Source: Aelia acuminata
Taxonomy: Eukaryota > Arthropoda > Insecta > Hemiptera > Pentatomidae
Length of the DNA stretch: 64,000 nt
Direction of reading: 5' to 3'
Assembly (NCBI GenBank): GCA_911387785.2
Contig: OU426982.1
Location: forward strand, 45,257,614 to 45,321,613
The notes beneath the pieces were generated by a model. The model did no database searches, was not told the origin of the DNA, and saw only the letters and a list, made by a program, of their open reading frames with translations. Below, one piece after another: positions 46,701 through 57,249 of the stretch. The position numbers and the translations under genes are program-made. Each line of letters begins with the position of its first letter. The first letter of the stretch is position 1.

Positions 46701-47112
46701 TTTGAAATGAAAAATTATTAGTAGTTCCACATCTTCTTTCTTACAATTCTTACAAAGTTTTTTATGCATACGCAATTATTTATTTGAATTTAATTAAGTA
46801 CCCATTATTTTTATAAATAAAGAAGTGTGAGGTTTATCTTCTTTATGTATGCTTTTTTTCATTTTTTTTTTAAATCAGCCAAATCCCTCCCAATTTTATT
46901 TTCTGGGACCACCCCTGTAGAAATATTATATATAGCTAATCTAATCTTATAATTACTTATACTCACACACTAGTTATAACCAGCAGGGTAAGCAAAATAT
47001 AAAATAACTGACAGGACAGTAGGAAGAAAACTTTAAAAACGAATTCTTTTCTCATCTGTTCTTTTTCTAGAGTCAAATGCTCCACAAGAGCGCTTGTTCT
47101 TTTCCTAATCAT
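37798..47112 (-). CDS. TMBIM/Lifeguard (Bax inhibitor-1-like) membrane protein, complete
   Basis: Minus-strand exons 47112-46967, 43110-43057, 42284-42194, 42121-41996, 40244-40095 and 37977-37798, all GT-AG, join in phase to 747 nt (248 residues plus stop). The ATG follows an in-frame TAG five codons upstream. Family proteins are multi-pass ER/Golgi or plasma-membrane proteins linked to calcium leak and suppression of cell death. Membrane segments lie near 24-47, 60-79, 88-110, 112-133, 146-169 and 171-193, with a weaker one near 215-229. Hallmarks are RRKRLVNLFF, YLMFDTQAML with Asp194, and APSEFVRGNIHLYVDVI with Asp221; the two aspartates match the conserved pair of this family. Usual length is about 240-320 residues. 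Introns 1, 4 and 5 are full of transposons. Subfamily is undecided. Confidence 0.88.
39379..40002 (+). mobile_element. SINE with tRNA-like A box and 5S rRNA-derived segment
   Basis: Flanked by a perfect 12-bp target duplication (ATGCAATTATGT, 39367-39378 and 40003-40014) and ending in about 20 A. The head has TGGCCGAGTGG, a canonical A box of Ser/Leu tRNA type. From about 39424 it reads AAGTTAAGCAACGTC, then GTAGTACTTGGATGGGTGAC, the A-box to C-box part of 5S rRNA. The body (~500 bp, GC-rich) is unlike its surroundings and non-coding despite a 131-codon antisense frame. It lies in the last intron of the TMBIM gene, in the opposite orientation. Confidence 0.85.
40290..41401. other. TMBIM intron 4 sequence
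   Basis: Intronic. The stretch near 40350-40700 (AAATGAAATTTGGTACAAAGG and following) resembles repeats common in insect genomes, but no boundaries could be fixed. No exon recognised. Confidence 0.4.
41405..41564. mobile_element. foldback MITE with TTA duplication
   Basis: 160 bp. The left end GGCCGGGCGCACATTGAGAC pairs with the right end (GTCTCAATGTGCGCATTACC), and inner arms contain GCAGAGCAGAGC/GCTCTGCTCTGC. TTA flanks both sides (41402-41404, 41565-41567). Non-coding. PIF/Harbinger-type derivative by duplication length; this is inference. Confidence 0.8.
41582..41875 (+). mobile_element. tRNA-derived SINE, copy e
   Basis: The head has TGGTATAGTGGTTTGCAT, an A box of Asp/Glu/Gly tRNA type, and GGCGGGTTAATTCTC, a degenerate B box. 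The body carries the family landmarks (GACGTAAAATGGAAGTGCCG, GGACTCCCACC, GCGTAAAGTGACGTTAAA) and an (AAATAAAC)n-type tail. This copy identifies copies a-d as members of a tRNA-derived SINE. Flanks AATATATATTCTAG and AATATCTATTCTGA may be a worn target duplication. Confidence 0.7.
43111..43757. other. TMBIM intron 1, distal part
   Basis: Intronic, AT-rich, no recognised feature. Confidence 0.45.
43758..44224 (+). mobile_element. TIR/minisatellite element, copy D
   Basis: Same orientation as copy A: ACTTTCACTTAC at 43758 and GGTAAGTGAAAGT ending at 44224. It holds only about one and a half tandem units, has lost the TG/ACACAG microsatellite and is the shortest copy (467 bp). It lies in intron 1 of the TMBIM gene. 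Confidence 0.75.
44713..45212. mobile_element. small hAT-like element of the ACATCGATGT family
   Basis: The left end TAGAGGTGCGAAGTCGAAGGC and the right end (minus) TAGGGATGCGACATCCCTAG resemble the termini of the large element at 49981-58493. Flanking octamers GTGGTAAG (44705-44712) and GTTGTAAG (45213-45220) differ at one base, fitting an 8-bp hAT duplication. The inside has ACATCGATGT-type palindromes but no long array. Non-coding. Confidence 0.75.
45510..45902 (+). mobile_element. tRNA-derived SINE carrying a nested MITE
   Basis: The head TAGGCCGAGTGGGCAAATGCG is an A-box-containing Ser/Leu-tRNA-like sequence. The element ends in an A run (about 45893-45902) and is flanked by TTAACTGT (45502-45509 and 45903-45910). 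A 183-bp MITE sits at 45558-45740. After it, TTTGATCTTGGAACCCG may be a degenerate B box. Confidence 0.65.
45558..45740. mobile_element. MITE with TTA duplication inside the SINE
   Basis: Ends AGGTCTGGTCACACAAAACC and (opposite strand) AGGTCTGGTTACACATAACC, flanked by TTA at 45555-45557 and 45741-45743. A distinct family from the 41405 and 28706 MITEs, but with the same duplication. Confidence 0.8.
46665..46918. mobile_element. possible hAT-derived MITE
   Basis: The left AGGCGGTCCCAGGGGGG and the right end (opposite strand) CAGGGGTGGTCCCAG are similar inverted ends of a kind common at hAT termini. A poly-G run follows the left end. I could not define an 8-bp duplication, so this is tentative. 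Confidence 0.35.
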
Positions 47113-47463
47113 CCTCTCTAACCCCTAAATTGACGTATTTATATTAATATGACAACATAATAAATCCTAAATTCGTAAGAAATATCTACATATTGTTTTG
47201 TGTTCAGGTGTTGTAGGCCAGTTATTTTTTGCCCGGCTAAAGTAATTTTATTCAAGAAATATAACATTCACACAGCATATCTTGCCAGATAATCCCGATT
47301 ACAGTTTTGTTTCCTATTGGATTGTTATGTGAAAATTTTCTGGGTCGAACAATATATGAACTCTGATTTATTTGGGTAACTAATACTTGAAAACGCCCAG
47401 TTTCTAATCACTTATTTTTATTTAACATATGTTTTAATAAATAACATGAGATAACAGTGTTAT

Positions 47464-47676
47464 TTTTTCGGTACCCCTAACTTGACATGCCTGGCATACG
47501 GGGGGTTACTCATTAGATATATCCAACCTATCCCAACTATGGTGGGTAATTCGAGATTTATTCCTTCTTGGGGCCTCCACGAAATAATAGTCAACAATCC
47601 CAGGGCGGATTCGAACCGCCGCCGCCGAGCATGCTAAAGCGTGTCGCGCTTCAACACGCTCGGCTATTCCGGCCCA
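47464..47676 (-). mobile_element. tRNA-derived SINE, recent insertion
   Basis: Minus strand reads GGGCCGGAATAGCCGAGCGT (A box), then GGCGGTTCGAATCCGCC (perfect B box in a T stem), then a short unique body and an A-rich tail (T run at 47464-47468). Flanked by a perfect 15-bp duplication AGATAACAGTGTTAT (47449-47463 and 47677-47691). The tRNA-like part could be mistaken for a Ser/Leu tRNA gene. Confidence 0.88.
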
Positions 47677-47691
47677 AGATAACAGTGTTAT

Positions 47692-48119
47692 AACTGTTAG
47701 AAAAGTAGGCAACCTGATTTTCGAAACCGAAAATGCGGCCAGGGAACCATCGTATTAATCATAGATATTGTTCCCCCATCCCAGTTCCTCAAAATCAGCC
47801 ATAAAAACCAAGCTAAACTGAAAATAGAATGATATCTTCAATTTTTAGTTAGTTATATTTTCATTCAAACTATTACTTCGGAGTATCTGTCTAGTTCACT
47901 TTGAAAATGGCAGAAACCATAAAATATTTTTTTATTATGACAGAATTTTAAACTCTATTGATTTTCAACATTCTCACTAGGGTTGTCAAAAAATCCAGCC
48001 GGATATTTAAAGTAAAAATGGTTTATTGAAAGAAAAACCGGTTATTTAGGTGCATTCTTATCCTTCAGTTTTAACCGGATAGGTTTTGTTTAATAACCTA
48101 TATTCCTATATCTTACCAC
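47692..48119. other. non-coding spacer, possible hAT end
   Basis: No gene. CTAGGGTTGTCAAAAAATCC near 47978 resembles hAT-type termini but no partner end was found. Confidence 0.35.
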
Positions 48120-48960
48120 TCAGGTGTGAACCCGGACTAAGATCCCCCACAGGTACTGTCAACCATCTCAAAAAAATAAAACCTCATCTAGCCAATAGAC
48201 TATATAAAAACCAAAAGATATTAACAGATTCCGCTTCAGTTTGCTAACCACTAAAAAATGTATATTTCCAAAACATCAATCATATCTAATCTATCAAATA
48301 TTACAGGAAACCTCAAGCACGAATAGCAACATCAAAGTTCAGTGGATTCCAGGCCATGTAGGCTTGTACGGAAATGAACTTGCGGACCAATTGGCAAAAA
48401 AAGGACCAGCCAAAAAGCAAGAGAGAGAAATGCCAAACTTCCATTAAAGGAAGTAGAATATCACATAAGAAAACAGCAAACCAGCGAGTGGCTAGAGAGG
48501 TATACAAGGGAGTCACAAACAAAGGGCAAGGACCACTGTGGTATACAACCAAAAATAAGCCTACGACCATGTCAACATAGCCATGAAGAAAAAATTAATA
48601 GCAATATTAACAAGACTAAGAATTAACCATGGCCGAACAAACTATGGTTTAACACTAATAAAATTTAACAAGGATGAGAAATGCCCGGTTTGTAAGACTG
48701 TTGACGACCCAATACACGTCGTAACAAAATGCAAAAAATCGATAACATCCGAAAGAAATACCCCAACATCTACAACTACAATAATTACAACTAATAATAG
48801 TGAAAAAAATGACATATTTAGACAATAGCTTCATACGATCCATCACAGAAGAAAGTACAATAAAATTTTAATCCCTACTGTGATAACATAAAAAATAACA
48901 GCTCGGGCAATATAGGGCTTCAATGGAGGCCTTTAGCCAAAAAAAAAATAATAATAAATA
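48120..48960 (+). pseudogene. LINE remnant with RNase H domain and zinc knuckle
   Basis: Decayed 3' part of a non-LTR retrotransposon encoding RNase H, as in I/LOA/R1-related groups. Visible pieces: ILTDSAS near 48220, VQWIPGHVGLYGNELADQLAKKG near 48337-48405 (end of RNase H), a frameshift, then RLRINHGRTNYGL and CPVCKTVDDPIHVVTKC (48685-48735), a C2HC knuckle, followed by frameshifted tail and an A/(ATA)-rich 3' end at about 48935-48960. Several stops and shifts mean it is dead. Confidence 0.75.
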
Positions 48961-49944
48961 AACCTCATCTATCTCTTAAAGATACGAACCGCATACCGGT
49001 TCCATCTCTCCAACCATGCCGTACAGACAAACTGCGAACTCCTATTTAAACTGAAACACGAAGTTCAGGGAACAAAGGTGGCTGACGTAGAAATAGCTTT
49101 TCTGGCTTGTGTCTTAAGATATTGTCAGTGTAAATAAAAAAAATAATCGAGTCTAAATATAGCCAGGATTAGCTTATTTTATTACATAAAATTATAAAAT
49201 ATTTTATAATATTATAAAATAATGCCAGAACTGGAGCTAATCTTCCGTGTAGAACCATCAACTTAATCATTCAAAAACTTATTTTCGCCATCACATGCTA
49301 TTTATACAAAGCTAAACGGACTTGATGATTTGTCTGAGATTCAAAGAATTTAAGAACTTGATGATTTGTCTGAGATTCAAAGAATTTAAGGTTAGGATCA
49401 GAAATAGTTAACCTCACTATAAACTTACTACTGTCCAATCGTGATCATCAACATAGAGCTTATGATGCCTTCTTATGTCTAAAGGCTGCAGCAGATAGGC
49501 TTGTTTGCTCCCGGGTCTAGCTGGCATTGTTCGGTGTGCGTAATAACCGGGAAAGTAGTGAATGATCATGATAGGCGTTATAGTTATCAATTATAATCCA
49601 TCCATCTTTGGGACTGCAGCCCCCTAAACGACCAGCTGGATCCGCCCTTGGACTAACTTCATTAAAAAGAGTCCCGTTCTCCCTATTTAAACATGACCAG
49701 AAGGGGAAAATTAAGAAGAGGGAATTACGGGTAAAAAAAATATAAACAGAAAAAAATTAAATTATTAAAAATTAAACCTTGTAGATGTATCCTCTCCCCC
49801 ATGTATGTGCCGAAAAAAATGCTTATCACATTCAGTAATTTATTAACATTTTACACTAAATTCATACATCTCGACTCATAGATGAAATTGTATAGATGTG
49901 TGTGTGTTTAAATACATGTTTATTTTGAATAGCAAAGGTTGGCC
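48961..49944. other. non-coding region with a 48-bp direct duplication
   Basis: A segment with the phrase GAACTTGATGATTTGTCTGAG is repeated in tandem (about 49317-49390). The GCAGCCCCCTAAACGACCAGC block near 49617 resembles relic sequence in PNPO intron 2 near 34800, a probable shared old transposon end. No gene recognised. Confidence 0.45.
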
Positions 49945-49980
49945 TTGGCCGAAACTCAAACCCGGATCTCTTTACTGATC
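49945..49980 (-). mobile_element. tRNA-like B-box end of a SINE split by the hAT element
   Basis: Minus strand has GATCCGGGTTTGAGTTTCGGCC, a B-box-like sequence. Its continuation lies beyond the large element at 58494 (GGGTAGAAGATCAGTA on minus), so the pre-insertion site was a tRNA-like SINE. A similar tRNA-like stretch (CCCGGGTTCCAGTC) occurs on minus near 58760. Confidence 0.5.
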
Positions 49981-49999
49981 TAGGGATGCGACATCGATG

Positions 50000-50091
50000 T
50001 CGATGTTTTTAACATCGATGTTACGCAGCCGATGTTTTCCGACCATTGATGTTTTTAGACCGATGCTAACATCGATGTTTTTAATAGCAGA

Positions 50092-50122
<31 letters not shown>

Positions 50123-51933
50123 GTTATAAGTATAAATATGTTTTAACATCGATGGTTTAGGTATAACAATGATGATTTTAACATAGATTTATTCGACAAA
50201 TAAAAATATGTTTTAACATCGATGCTTTGGAAAAAAAGAAGTATACTTTAACATCGATGTTTTGACAATAACATCAAATTTTTTGAGAAAAACTAATATC
50301 TTTTAAGATCGATACTTTATCATTAACAAACTTGTTTTCAACATCGATGTTTTGGACAAAACCAAACTGTAACATCTATGTTTTGACAATAACATCGATG
50401 TTTTTAACAGAAACAAAGCTGTTAATAACATCGATGTTTTAGATAAATATGTATTAACATCGATGTTATGGACAAAAACAAATTTTTTTTAACATCGATG
50501 TTTTTTAACAAAAACAAGTATACTTTAACATCTTTGTTTTGACAATAACATCGATGTTTTAGATAAATATGTATTAACATCGATGTTATGGACAAAAACA
50601 AATTATACTTTAACATCTATGTTTTGACAATAACATCAATGTTTTGACATTAACATCGATGTTTTTAACAAAAAAAGTATACTTTAACATCTATGTTTTG
50701 ACAATAACATCTCTGTTGTGGATAAATATATATTAAACTCGATGTTATGGACAAAAACAAATTTATTTTAACATCCATGTTTTAACAATAACATCGATGC
50801 TTTAGACAAAAAACAACAATATATATATATATTCTTAGCATCGATGTTTTAGTTAAAACAAAGATGCTTTAACATGAACGAACTTGTTTTCGACATCGAT
50901 GTTTTTAACAAAAACAAGTATACTTTAACATATATGTTTTGACAATAACATCGATGTTTTGACAATAATATCGATGTTTTTAACAGAAACAAAGCTGTTA
51001 ATAACTTCGATGTTTTTAACAAAAACAAAGCTGTTAAAAACATCGATGTTATAGACTAAAACAAATTTATTTTAACATCGATGTTTTTAACAAAAACAAG
51101 TATACTTTAACATCTATGTTTTGACAAGAACATCGATGTTTTGGATAAATATGTATTAACATCGATGTTATGGACAAAAAATAATTTTTTTTAACATCGA
51201 TGTTTTTTAACAAAAACAAGGATACTTTAACATCTTTGTTTTGACAATAACATCGATGTTTTGGATAAATATGTATTAACATCGATGTTATGGACAAAAA
51301 CAATTTTTTTTTAACATCGATGTTGTCAACAATAACAAGTATACTTTAACATATATGTTTTGACAATAACATCGATGTTTTGACATTAACATCGATGTTT
51401 TTAAGAGAAATAAAGCTGTTAATAACATCGATGTTTTTAACAAAAACAAATCTGTCAATAACATCGTTGTTATGGACAAAAACAAATTTGTTTTAACATC
51501 GATGTTTTTAACAAAACAAGTATACTTTAACATCTATGTTTTGACAATAACATCGCTGTTGGGGATAAATACATATTAAATTCGATGTTATGGACAAAAA
51601 CAAATTTATTTTAATATCCGTGTTTTAACAATAACATCGATGCTTTAGACAAAAAACAACAATATATACATATTCTTAACATCGATGTTTTAGTTAAAAC
51701 AAAGATGCTTTAACATTAACAAACTTGTTTTCGACATCGATGTTTTGACAATAACATCGATGTTTTTAACAAAAACAAGTATACTTTAACATATATGTTT
51801 TGACAACAGCATCGATGTTTTGACAATAATATCGATGTTTTTAACAGAAACAAAGCTATTAATAACTTCGATGTTTTTAACAAAAACAAAGCTGTTGATA
51901 ACATCGATGTTTTTAACAAAAACGAGTATACTT
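50000..51933 (+). repeat. 1.93-kb arm, first copy of a direct duplication
   Basis: Nearly identical to 53795-55728 at a constant offset of 3795 bp, including four identical short frames and the position of a T run. The copies part company after AACGAGTATACTTTAA. Confidence 0.9.
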
Positions 51934-52049
51934 TAATATACAATAACATCGATGTTGTGGATAAATATATATTAAACTCTATGTTATGGACAAAAAAAAA
52001 TTTGTTTTAACATCGATGTTTTAACAATAACATTGATGCTTTAGATGAA

Positions 52050-52106
<57 letters not shown>

Positions 52107-52292
52107 TTAACATCGATGTAAAAATAATTTTACATTTTAGTTTTAACAATATGTTTATTCTTACATAGAGTTTAATTTAATATTACTAATTACATTTATT
52201 TTTCTAAAAATAATATAACATTATTTTTAACTAAGTCATTCATTTCCAGTTTTATAGGGTTATATGTTTAGCGATTAAATACACTTGTTTAT

Positions 52293-53258
52293 GGGCCATT
52301 CCACATCAAATCATCCAGCCGAAGTTCAAGATTTTACCTTCCCCCCTCAGATTTTGATAAAAAATTGTAGATATTAAGTGCTTACGTAAATAAGAAAAAA
52401 ATGCCAATTCAAACGAGTATTACATTCTAATCGAAATATAGCACTAATTACTCAATAGCCCACTAATATTATTTCATCATTAGATAGAAAATTCCATCCT
52501 CCTTTAAGTAATAAAAATTATTTTACTAGACAGAAATGTACAAATCACACTGAGTTGAATTAATTTTATTAGATTTACATTGCAATAAAACACTTTCAGC
52601 TCAAAAGCCCACCAATATTATTATATCATTTAAAAGGTAATTAATTGTCCTTTTCAATAGTATACCTTGCGGCACATTTAAATAAAACTTTACTATATTA
52701 GATTCAAATCGACATAAAACTCTTATAAGTCAATAACCCATCATATTATTTCATCATTAGATAGAGGTATTTTATCCTCTTTCTATTGATATACAGTTTA
52801 TTGGGCTGGTTGGAGAGAGATTTTTGCTCATGGAATTTTTCGATGACTGTTTTACAGCTTGGAATAAATTTAATTTTTTATGTGTAAGAATTTTTTTTCC
52901 ATGATGAAAAATTATCGTCTAATATTTATGGTATCATCTGAATCTGTATGAAATGCAGTATTAATGAATACATTTTGAAAGCTCCAGTTCAATTTATACC
53001 GATTCTACACAGGAAAGTCTCAAGACGTACAAGTTGGTTTTGAGCTCAATTCGTCATCGAAACTTCAAAAATCTCAAAAGTTCAAATGACTATTTCAAAA
53101 GTTCAAATAATTCTGAAACTACTTATTGGAATTGGGTAAAAATTGGCATTTTTTCTTATTTACACATGTACTTAATACCTACAATATTTTATCAAAATCT
53201 GAGGGGGAAGGTAAAATTTTGAACTTGGCTGGATGATTTGACGTGGATGACGTGGCCC
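52293..53258. mobile_element. inverted-repeat element with ~100-bp TIRs and internal triplicate repeat
   Basis: The left end GGGCCATTCCACATCAAATC is matched by the right end on the opposite strand (GGGCCACGTCATCCACGTCA), aligning through CAAATCATCCAGCC, TTTTACCTTCCCCC, TCAGATTTTGATAAAA and TATTAAGTGC. Internally, a ~145-bp unit with CCCACTAATATTATTTCATC occurs three times with drift. No open frame of note. Class unknown; duplication not identified. Confidence 0.75.
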
Positions 53259-53261
53259 GTA

Positions 53262-53449
53262 TGCAACGATTTTTTTTTGTTTAACTTGACAAACCAATAC
53301 AACAAACAAACATTCAAATTCAAATCTAAATTAACGACTTTTGATAACAGTGTCTATATATCATAACCTTAACTCAATCTATTTTCCGCCTTGTGATATA
53401 TTGAGTATGTGGAGAGGGGCCCCCACATCACTCCACTTCCAGCAGAGGT
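53262..53449 (-). mobile_element. possible start of the gypsy-like 3' LTR
   Basis: Directly after the pol stop the minus strand reads GTGATGTGGGGGCCCCTCTC, then AT-rich sequence. LTRs usually begin with TG close after the pol stop. It is cut by the element ending at 53258, so no second LTR can be checked. Confidence 0.35.
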
Positions 53450-53735
53450 CTACCTGAAACGTTGAGGAACGTTAAGCACCCAACCATGCCTGGTAGTACG
53501 CTTATTCTTCACTGGCGTCGCCATGACTAGTTGTTCAGCAAATGATACAGTTTTTGCAGGTAGCAACAAGCTGTTGAGAAAGTTCGGCATGGGTTGCGTT
53601 GCTGTGTCCTCTTGGTTGGACGCTGATGTTGAAGGAATGTCGTTCCGCTTTTTTGCCTTACTGACTGGTGGTAAAATATTTCCCTCTGAAAGATGGTTTG
53701 TGTCTAGGAAAGCTGGCTTAAGCCGGTCCCGAGTA
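53450..53735 (-). pseudogene. Ty3/gypsy-type pol C-terminal tail
   Basis: The minus-strand frame entering from the hAT terminus reads RDRLKPAFL, a long Ser/Thr/Asn-rich tail, then RTTRHGWVLNVPQRFR and stop (TAG at 53450-53452). In gypsy-type polyproteins the end of integrase commonly has S.DRLKPA followed by a variable tail and a terminal TRSGR...P.RF motif. The frame is clean for about 95 codons but cut at its N-terminal side by the hAT terminus at 53736. Integrase core, protease and reverse transcriptase are absent. Confidence 0.7.
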
Positions 53736-53794
53736 GGGATGCGACATCGATGTCGATGTTTTTGAAACATCGATGTTTTGCGCAAAACATCGAT

Positions 53795-53881
53795 GTTTTT
53801 AACATCGATGTTACGCAGCCGATGTTTTCCGACCATTGATGTTTTTAGACCGATGCTAACATCGATGTTTTTAATAGCAGA

Positions 53882-53918
<37 letters not shown>

Positions 53919-55728
53919 TTATAAGTATAAATATGTTTTAACATCGATGGTTTAGGTATAACAATGATGATTTTAACATAGATTTATTCGACAAATAAAA
54001 ATATGTTTTAACATCGATGCTTTGGAAAAAAAGAAGTATACTTTAACATCGATGTTTTGACAATAACATCAAATTTTTTGAGAAAAACTAATATCTTTTA
54101 AGATCGATACTTTATCATTAACAAACTTGTTTTCAACATCGATGTTTTGGACAAAACCAAACTGTAACATCTATGTTTTGACAATAACATCGATGTTTTT
54201 AACAGAAACAAAGCTGTTAATAACATCGATGTTTTAGATAAATATGTATTAACATCGATGTTATGGACAAAAACAAATTTTTTTTAACATCGATGTTTTT
54301 TAACAAAAACAAGTATACTTTAACATCTTTGTTTTGACAATAACATCGATGTTTTAGATAAATATGTATTAACATCGATGTTATGGACAAAAACAAATTA
54401 TACTTTAACATCTATGTTTTGACAATAACATCAATGTTTTGACATTAACATCGATGTTTTTAACAAAAAAAGTATACTTTAACATCTATGTTTTGACAAT
54501 AACATCTCTGTTGTGGATAAATATATATTAAACTCGATGTTATGGACAAAAACAAATTTATTTTAACATCCATGTTTTAACAATAACATCGATGCTTTAG
54601 ACAAAAAACAACAATATATATATATATTCTTAGCATCGATGTTTTAGTTAAAACAAAGATGCTTTAACATGAACGAACTTGTTTTCGACATCGATGTTTT
54701 TAACAAAAACAAGTATACTTTAACATATATGTTTTGACAATAACATCGATGTTTTGACAATAATATCGATGTTTTTAACAGAAACAAAGCTGTTAATAAC
54801 TTCGATGTTTTTAACAAAAACAAAGCTGTTAAAAACATCGATGTTATAGACTAAAACAAATTTATTTTAACATCGATGTTTTTAACAAAAACAAGTATAC
54901 TTTAACATCTATGTTTTGACAAGAACATCGATGTTTTGGATAAATATGTATTAACATCGATGTTATGGACAAAAAATAATTTTTTTTAACATCGATGTTT
55001 TTTAACAAAAACAAGGATACTTTAACATCTTTGTTTTGACAATAACATCGATGTTTTGGATAAATATGTATTAACATCGATGTTATGGACAAAAACAATT
55101 TTTTTTTAACATCGATGTTGTCAACAATAACAAGTATACTTTAACATATATGTTTTGACAATAACATCGATGTTTTGACATTAACATCGATGTTTTTAAG
55201 AGAAATAAAGCTGTTAATAACATCGATGTTTTTAACAAAAACAAATCTGTCAATAACATCGTTGTTATGGACAAAAACAAATTTGTTTTAACATCGATGT
55301 TTTTAACAAAACAAGTATACTTTAACATCTATGTTTTGACAATAACATCGCTGTTGGGGATAAATACATATTAAATTCGATGTTATGGACAAAAACAAAT
55401 TTATTTTAATATCCGTGTTTTAACAATAACATCGATGCTTTAGACAAAAAACAACAATATATACATATTCTTAACATCGATGTTTTAGTTAAAACAAAGA
55501 TGCTTTAACATTAACAAACTTGTTTTCGACATCGATGTTTTGACAATAACATCGATGTTTTTAACAAAAACAAGTATACTTTAACATATATGTTTTGACA
55601 ACAGCATCGATGTTTTGACAATAATATCGATGTTTTTAACAGAAACAAAGCTATTAATAACTTCGATGTTTTTAACAAAAACAAAGCTGTTGATAACATC
55701 GATGTTTTTAACAAAAACGAGTATACTT
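53795..55728 (+). repeat. 1.93-kb arm, second copy of the direct duplication
   Basis: Copy of 50000-51933. It is preceded by its own left terminus at 53736 with about 25 extra bases of ATCGAT repeat, and its T run is longer. Confidence 0.9.
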
Positions 55729-57186
55729 TAACATCTATGTTTTGACAATAACATCGATGTTTTTAACAGAAACAAAGCTGTTAATAACTTCGATGTTTTT
55801 AACAAATACAAAGCTGTTAATAACATTGATGTTATGGACTAAAACAAAATTGTTTAACATCGATGTTTTTAACAAAAACAAAGCTGTTAATAACATCGAT
55901 GTTATAGACAAAAACAATTTTTTTTTTACATCGATGTTTTTAACAAAAACTAGGATACTTTACCATCTATGTTTTGACAATAACATCGATGTTATTGTAT
56001 ATTAAAGTATATTTGTTTTTCTTAAAAACATCGATGTTATTAACAGCTTTGTTTTTGTTAAAAACATCGATGTTATTGTCAAAACATCGATGTTAAATGA
56101 TATTTGTTTTTGTTTAAAATCATCGATGTTAAAAAAAGTTTGTTTTTCTCCAAAACATCGATGTTTTAAAATATTTATTTTTGTTCAAAACCAATTAGCT
56201 ATGGTAAATGCATCGATGTCGAAAACAAGTTTGTTAATGTTAGAGCATCTTTGTTTTAACTAAAACATCGATGTTAAGAATATATATATATATATATATA
56301 TAAATTGTTGTTTTTATCTAAAGCATCTATGTTATTGTTAAAACATCGATGTTAAAACAAATTTGTTTTTGTCCATAACATACAGTTTAATATGTATTTA
56401 TCCCCAACATCGATGTTATTGACAAAACATCGATGTTGAATGATATTTGTTTTTGTTAAAAACATCGATGTTAAACAAAGTTTGTTTTTCTCCAAAACAT
56501 CGATGTTTTAAAATATTTATTTTTGTTCAAAACCAATTTGCTATGGTAAATGCATCGTTGTCGAAAACAAGTTTGTTAATGTTAGATCATCTTTGTTTTA
56601 ACTAAAACATCGATGTTAAATGATACTTATTTTTGTTAAAAACATCGATGTTATTAACAGCTTTGTTTTTGTTACAAACATCGATGTTATTGTCAAAACA
56701 TCGATGTTAAATGATACTTGTTTTTGTTAAAAAGATCGATGTTAAAAAAAATTTGTTTTTGTCCATAACATCGATGTTTATAAATATTTATCCAAAACAT
56801 CGATGTTATTGTCAAAACATAGATGTTAAAGTATACTTCTTTTGATAAAAAAATCGATGTTAAAAAAAATTTGTTTTAGTCCAAAACATCGATGTTAATT
56901 ACAGCTTTGTTTTAGTCCAAAACATCGATGTTATTAACAGCTTTGTTTTTGTCCATAACATTGAAGTTATTAACAGCTTTGTTTTTGTTAAAAACATCGA
57001 TGTTAAATGATATTTTTTTTTGTTGAAAACATCGATGTTAAAAAATGTATTTTTTTCTCCAAAACATTGATGTTTTAAAATATTTATTTTTGTTTAAAAC
57101 CAATTTGCTATGGTAAATGCATCGATGTCGAAAACAAGTTTGTTAATGTTAGAGCATCTTTGTTTTAACTAAAACATCGATGTTAA

Positions 57187-57188
<2 letters not shown>

Positions 57189-57240
<52 letters not shown>
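57189..57240. repeat. (TA)n microsatellite inside the array
   Basis: Pure TA run. Equivalent runs occur at 52056-52104 and 56281-56302 next to the same array unit, mirrored between arms. Confidence 0.9.

Positions 57241-57249
<9 letters not shown>

Noticed and set aside
47590..47676. Possible Ser/Leu tRNA gene on the minus strand
   Set aside because: The 15-bp target duplication, A-rich tail and unique body show a tRNA-derived SINE. The acceptor stem does not pair convincingly.
50422..56005. Many 60-87-codon Lys/Leu-rich frames in the array
   Set aside because: They are translations of the tandem repeat, appear identically in both duplicated arms, and lack splice sites or domains.
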